Below, piece after piece: positions 4,993-8,277 of a DNA stretch of 8,277 nt. A program made the position numbers and the translations under genes. The stretch is taken from NCBI GenBank assembly GCA_021786215.1, contig JAJYNT010000303.1:1-8277 (forward strand), read 5' to 3'. Position 1 is the stretch's first letter. Each line of letters starts with the position of its first letter. The notes beneath the pieces are model-generated. The model was given only the letters and a program-made list of their open reading frames with translations. It was not told the DNA's origin and searched no databases. Origin of the DNA: Chloroflexota bacterium (GTDB lineage Bacteria; Chloroflexota; UBA6077).

Positions 4993-6912
4993 TTGCAGTT
5001 CTTCTTTCGACATCTGTCTCGTCCCATCTACCCGACCTTTGCCGCCGCTTCGCTGGCCGCCGGGCTCTGGACCGTGGTCCTTGTTGGGAGGGCACTACCG
5101 TGGCAGGCCAGCCGAATCTGGTGGGTGGTTTTCCTGTGCACCTTTGCTCTGTTTGGACTCTGGTATCGGAGTCTCTTGCGTGAGGTCCTTGCATTCTCGA
5201 GGAAGCCTGGGGATTGGGCCATAGCGGTATCGTTGGGAGCGGGGCCGTTCTCTGTTCTGGCGCTGATGGTGCTTGTCCTAGCCTACTCCTCGGATCAGTT
5301 CAACACGTTCCTCGAGTCGCCCATCTGGCGCATACAGATAGTGATTGGTCTGGCAGCGCTTACGCTGGCGGCCAGGCCGCTTCAGCTCGGCGCCAAGATC
5401 TGGCTGAGTAGCACTGGGGGAGTCGGGAAGGCGATACTCTGGTCGTTGCAGCGACATTCTGGGCCGATAATTCTTGGTTCGCTGGTCGGGATAGGCATAC
5501 TCCAAGCCACCGCAAGCGTCACTCCTCTAGGAGACGACATCTGGCACTACACGAAGGTGACGGACGCCCTGCTCGTCGGTCTGCCTTATCCCAATCAGCT
5601 TGCGGGGGAAAACGCGAATCTGGTGGGAATGGGAGCGTACTATCCGGCGCTCCCCTTCTTCCCGATCCTGATCGCGATCTCCTTTGCCGTGTTCGGCCAC
5701 AGTCTTGCCACGATTGCCCTGCCCACGGTTGTGGCAGTGGCCATCTGGCCGTTGGCCATGTTCGCCGCCTGCAGGAGTTTGGCCGTCGGCACTCTGGTTT
5801 CGTACGTGGCAACGGTTCTCGTATTCCTTTTTCCCCTGTACCAGATCCACGTTCTGGGAGCGCCAGAACCGGACACGGTATTCATCGTCCTGCTGTTATT
5901 TGCTGTCGCGCTGGCAGGCAAGGCGAACAGCAGCCGCGACGTGCGGTGGTGGATCGGAATGGGGATCGTGATGGCTCTCGCTTCCCTCACGCGACATGAG
6001 GGGAACGCCTACGCCGCGGTGATCTTTCTTTGCTTCCTCGCCTTTTATTGGCGCAGGCGCAACTACTGGATGGCCGCGTTGTCCTTCGCGCTGGTGCTCT
6101 TGCCTTTCATGGTCGTGTACCACTCGATAAGTGGATCCTGGTGGCCCTCTACCTTCGGCGCTAAGGCTTTGCACTGGCAGAACGTCGACGCCAACGTCAG
6201 AGCTGTGCTGCTGCAGTCCCTCCCATGGTATTCCCAGGCCATTGGACTGCAAAGCAACGTGGTCGTCACGCTGCTGATGGTCCTTTGTCTCGTAACTGCT
6301 GCTGGCCTGCTGTTGATCCTGAGAAGGAATCCGCCTCTTGTGGGCATCCCGCTCGCGGGGCTCGGCAACGTGATTGCCGTCTTTTTCATGCACCCGGTGC
6401 TGGTGTATTCGTCCTTCCCGCCGGACTTTCTCCGCCATGTCTCCTACGGTCTTTCTCTGGCTGTGCTGGCTCCCACGTGTGCGGCTGCGTGGGCCTTCGG
6501 TGCGGTCTCGAAGGTGGCCAACAGATCCAGAGTATTGGTTTTTGTTCTGATCGTGACGGTCACGACGGCGGGTATCTATTACGACATTGAGCGCCTGGCG
6601 AGGCCGGAGTGGTGGTTCGGGGGCAAATGGAGCCTGCTGTGGACGGGAAGCTCCTATCTCTTCACGGATGTCGTTCGGTACTCGGATTCGTTGTCTACTG
6701 AGCAAAGTCCGAGAAGCGCGAGCGACATGAACTGGGAGTTGATTCGTCCCCTCGCACCACTGGATTTGCGGCGTGTGAATCGGGGCGAACCGTATCACTG
6801 GAGCTCTTTCTTACTCGCATTGCTGGGGCTGACATTTGCCGCAGCCGCCGGATGGAAGGTGAACTCCAAAGATGCGAAGGCTGGCGAGGTTGATCATGAA
6901 AGATCAGGATAG
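4993..6912 (+). CDS. Polytopic membrane glycosyltransferase, GT-C type (ArnT/PMT-like)
   Basis: Large integral membrane protein (639 residues from TTG 4993; 655 if GTG 4945 is used) with about a dozen hydrophobic segments. GT-C enzymes use polyprenyl-phosphate sugars on the outer side of the membrane to glycosylate lipids, polymers or proteins. The supporting motifs are an acidic pair after an early membrane segment, TPLGDDIWHYTKVTDALL (Asp181-Asp182), which fits the catalytic first external loop. The block then continues as VGLPYPNQL and, later, LASLTRHEGNAYAAV (Arg334-His335-Glu336), like the LTRxEG motif of this superfamily. The C-terminal 30 residues are hydrophilic. The acceptor and sugar cannot be read. 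The gene converges on a GT2 polyprenyl-phosphate sugar synthase-like gene, the enzyme type that makes GT-C donors, which supports a joint role in cell-envelope glycosylation. The superfamily call is good; the exact family is uncertain. Confidence 0.8.
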   Translation: MQFFFRHLSRPIYPTFAAASLAAGLWTVVLVGRALPWQASRIWWVVFLCTFALFGLWYRSLLREVLAFSRKPGDWAIAVSLGAGPFSVLALMVLVLAYSSDQFNTFLESPIWRIQIVIGLAALTLAARPLQLGAKIWLSSTGGVGKAILWSLQRHSGPIILGSLVGIGILQATASVTPLGDDIWHYTKVTDALLVGLPYPNQLAGENANLVGMGAYYPALPFFPILIAISFAVFGHSLATIALPTVVAVAIWPLAMFAACRSLAVGTLVSYVATVLVFLFPLYQIHVLGAPEPDTVFIVLLLFAVALAGKANSSRDVRWWIGMGIVMALASLTRHEGNAYAAVIFLCFLAFYWRRRNYWMAALSFALVLLPFMVVYHSISGSWWPSTFGAKALHWQNVDANVRAVLLQSLPWYSQAIGLQSNVVVTLLMVLCLVTAAGLLLILRRNPPLVGIPLAGLGNVIAVFFMHPVLVYSSFPPDFLRHVSYGLSLAVLAPTCAAAWAFGAVSKVANRSRVLVFVLIVTVTTAGIYYDIERLARPEWWFGGKWSLLWTGSSYLFTDVVRYSDSLSTEQSPRSASDMNWELIRPLAPLDLRRVNRGEPYHWSSFLLALLGLTFAAAAGWKVNSKDAKAGEVDHERSG

Positions 6913-6946
6913 GGCGGTCAGAAAGGAAGGATTGGCGACTATCCTG
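6905..6946. terminator. Weak inverted repeat between convergent glycosyltransferase genes
   Basis: CAGGATAG (6905-6912, including the GT-C stop codon) and CTATCCTG (6939-6946) form a perfect 8-bp inverted repeat around a 26-nt loop. It covers the 36-bp gap between two convergent genes. The loop is long and only a short TCTT follows, so termination is possible but weakly supported. Confidence 0.3.
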
Positions 6947-6948
6947 TC

Positions 6949-8191
6949 TTACTCAGGAGATTGCACGGGAATGCCCGGAGATGTCTCGTCGGCATGCAAT
7001 CCTAAGACGAGGAGAAGGTAAAAGGACGAGAAGATCGTCTGAACGCCGAGGACAACGCCGATGAACCCGAAGAAGGCCAGCCGAGTATCAGACAATGAGA
7101 GCGGTCCGAAGGCGGACGACAGCCATTTAATCAGCACCGGGGCCGACGCGCCGACCCCTATCAGCACCAGCACCAATCCCAGCAGGATGCCGCGCTCCAG
7201 CCTGAAGGACGATCGCAGGTATCTGACCACTCCATCTTCCGCATCGATCCCCTCCCTTACCGATAAGAGGCGAGCATAGACGCCCAGGGCGACGATCTGA
7301 TAGCCGATCAAGGTGCACATGCCGATGAAGAACATCGCGTGGATATCGAAGGGGTGGCCGCCCAGGTTCACGGGCCCCCAGAGAAAGGGGATCATCGCGG
7401 CCAAGCCCAACGACAGCAAGAGCAGCCCCGGCGCGATGAACAGGTGGCTTGGGCTCCGAAGGAGCATGTAGCGGAGGTGTCTCCAGCCGTCCCTGAAAGT
7501 GCGGAGCTTCGATGAGCCCTGTCGCGGATAGTAGGTCACGGGCACTTCGGCAACCTTCAGCCGAAGTTTCGCAGCGTTGATGACCATCTCGGAGGCGAAT
7601 TCCATTCCCGGCGAACGGAGGTTGAGCTGGCGGTAGGCCACGGGGGTGAAGCCCCGGATGCCGGAGTGGGCGTCTCCCACTCCCGTGGCAAACATCACCT
7701 TGAGAATCCAGGACAGGATGGGATTGCCAATATAGCGGTGGCTCCACGGCATCGCCCCCGGCAAGATCGTGCCCTTGAAGCGGTTGCCCATCACCAGATC
7801 GTATCCTTGCCGAAGCAGCTCCACGATTCTTCCGATCTCGCTCAGGTCGTAGGTGTCGTCGGAGTCCGATGTATTTCCCCCGAGCCGCTTGGATACCTTT
7901 CTGGTAGGCGTTGCCGTATCCACGTAGCGGTTGGTGGACCACTCGAACCCCGAATCTCTGGCAGATCGCCACCGAGGCGTCGGTGGAGCCGTTGTCGGCG
8001 ACGATGATTTCGCCCGTCAGCCCGAGGTGCTGAAGGCCCAGCATGGCCTTTTCGATACAAGAGCCTATGGTCAGCTCCTCGTTCAGACAGGGCATGACGA
8101 TGGAAACCTCGGGTCTATCCGTCCGATCGTCGTCTGGACCGACCGTTGTGATCTCCAATGAGGCCTCAGCTTCCACCAGCCGCTCCACCAA
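6949..8191 (-). pseudogene. GT2 glycosyltransferase with C-terminal membrane domain, frameshifted
   Basis: GT2 family enzyme of the dolichyl/polyprenyl-phosphate sugar synthase type, which builds lipid-linked sugar donors at the inner membrane face. The N-terminal part (8191-7868, 108 codons) has VSIVMPCLNEELTIG, GEIIVADNGSTDAS, GYGNAYQKGIQAARGKYI. The remainder (7866-6949) continues in another frame: DSDDTYDLSEI, VMGNRFKG, GDAHSGIRGFTPVAYRQL, FASEMVINAAKL, EVPVTYYPRQGSSKLRTFRDG, then four membrane segments. Homologues read KYI-V-M-G-DSDD here. The shift lies at 7867, and the missing length fits loss of 8 bp just before the DxD motif. The joined protein would be about 413 residues, normal for the family. 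Start is TTG 8191 or GTG 8188; a TAA at 8200-8198 closes the frame upstream, and AAGG at about 8202-8199 is the SD. It is either a recent pseudogene or a sequence error, since the rest is well conserved. Confidence 0.88.
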
Positions 8192-8277
8192 GACACCTTA
8201 TCTGCACGAAAACGCAGAGGTAGGGGTGACTGTTTTGATGCACCGAGGGCGCGAAGCCTTTTCCAGCTCGCCAGATT

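Noticed and set aside
4928..5194. Upstream part of the minus-strand frame that contains the transposase relic
   Set aside because: Only the part from about 4927 down to 4751 looks like transposase. The upstream residues are Arg-rich and antisense to the GT-C gene, so they are not claimed as part of the relic in this frame.
5896..6798. 300-codon minus-strand frame opposite the GT-C gene
   Set aside because: Its Arg/Gln/His-rich composition is typical of the antisense of a hydrophobic membrane protein, and no motifs or SD support it.
7874..7881. Programmed ribosomal frameshift at the GGGGGAAA run in the GT2 gene
   Set aside because: A +1 shift at this run would still leave the protein about three residues short before DSDD, and no stimulatory stop or structure is evident. 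An 8-bp deletion or sequence error fits better.
8192..8277. Right edge of the window upstream of the GT2 gene
   Set aside because: Only 86 bp; I see no gene and no convincing -35/-10 pair on either strand.

Overview
The window is a GC-rich bacterial segment. Its genes have good Shine-Dalgarno sites and mixed ATG/GTG/TTG starts. Several traits suggest a free-living, probably Chloroflexota-like bacterium: a membrane-anchored LCP protein with a Pro/Gly-rich linker, a GAF-PAS histidine kinase, a GT-C/GT2 glycosyltransferase pair, and a palindromic intergenic repeat built from GCGGGCA-type hairpins. This placement is inference; no taxonomic marker gene is present.

Layout from left to right. (1) A soluble GAF-PAS-HisKA-HATPase histidine kinase on +, cut off by the left edge, ends at 1440. 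(2) A cruciform-forming inverted repeat (1453-1529) fills the gap between convergent genes. (3) Two minus-strand genes follow: a LytR-CpsA-Psr (LCP) cell-wall ligase (1530-2537) and, upstream of it, an AHL-lactonase-like metallo-beta-lactamase-fold hydrolase (2654-3556). The 116 bp between them holds an extended -10 candidate and a perfect 12-bp hairpin. (4) About 320 bp is essentially non-coding. (5) A VapBC-like toxin-antitoxin pair on + (AbrB/MazE-type antitoxin at 3917-4237, PIN-domain ribonuclease at 4209-4661) has a recognisable sigma70-type promoter. A 22-codon coupled ORF (4663-4731) follows and looks like the truncated start of a third gene. (6) A decayed transposase fragment lies on the minus strand (about 4751-4927). 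(7) A large polytopic GT-C-type glycosyltransferase on + probably starts at TTG 4993 and ends at 6912. (8) A convergent GT2 polyprenyl-phosphate sugar synthase-like gene (8191 to 6949) is split by a frameshift immediately before its DxD motif.

How the genes may fit together. The GT2 family makes lipid-linked sugar donors, GT-C enzymes use such donors on the outer face of the membrane, and LCP proteins attach lipid-linked glycopolymers to the cell wall. The window therefore has a cell-envelope glycan theme, interrupted by a small island of toxin-antitoxin and insertion-sequence debris. I found no new multi-gene system. The most unusual items are the cruciform repeat, the frameshifted GT2 gene, the relic island between 4662 and 4940, and the hairpin in the LCP leader.
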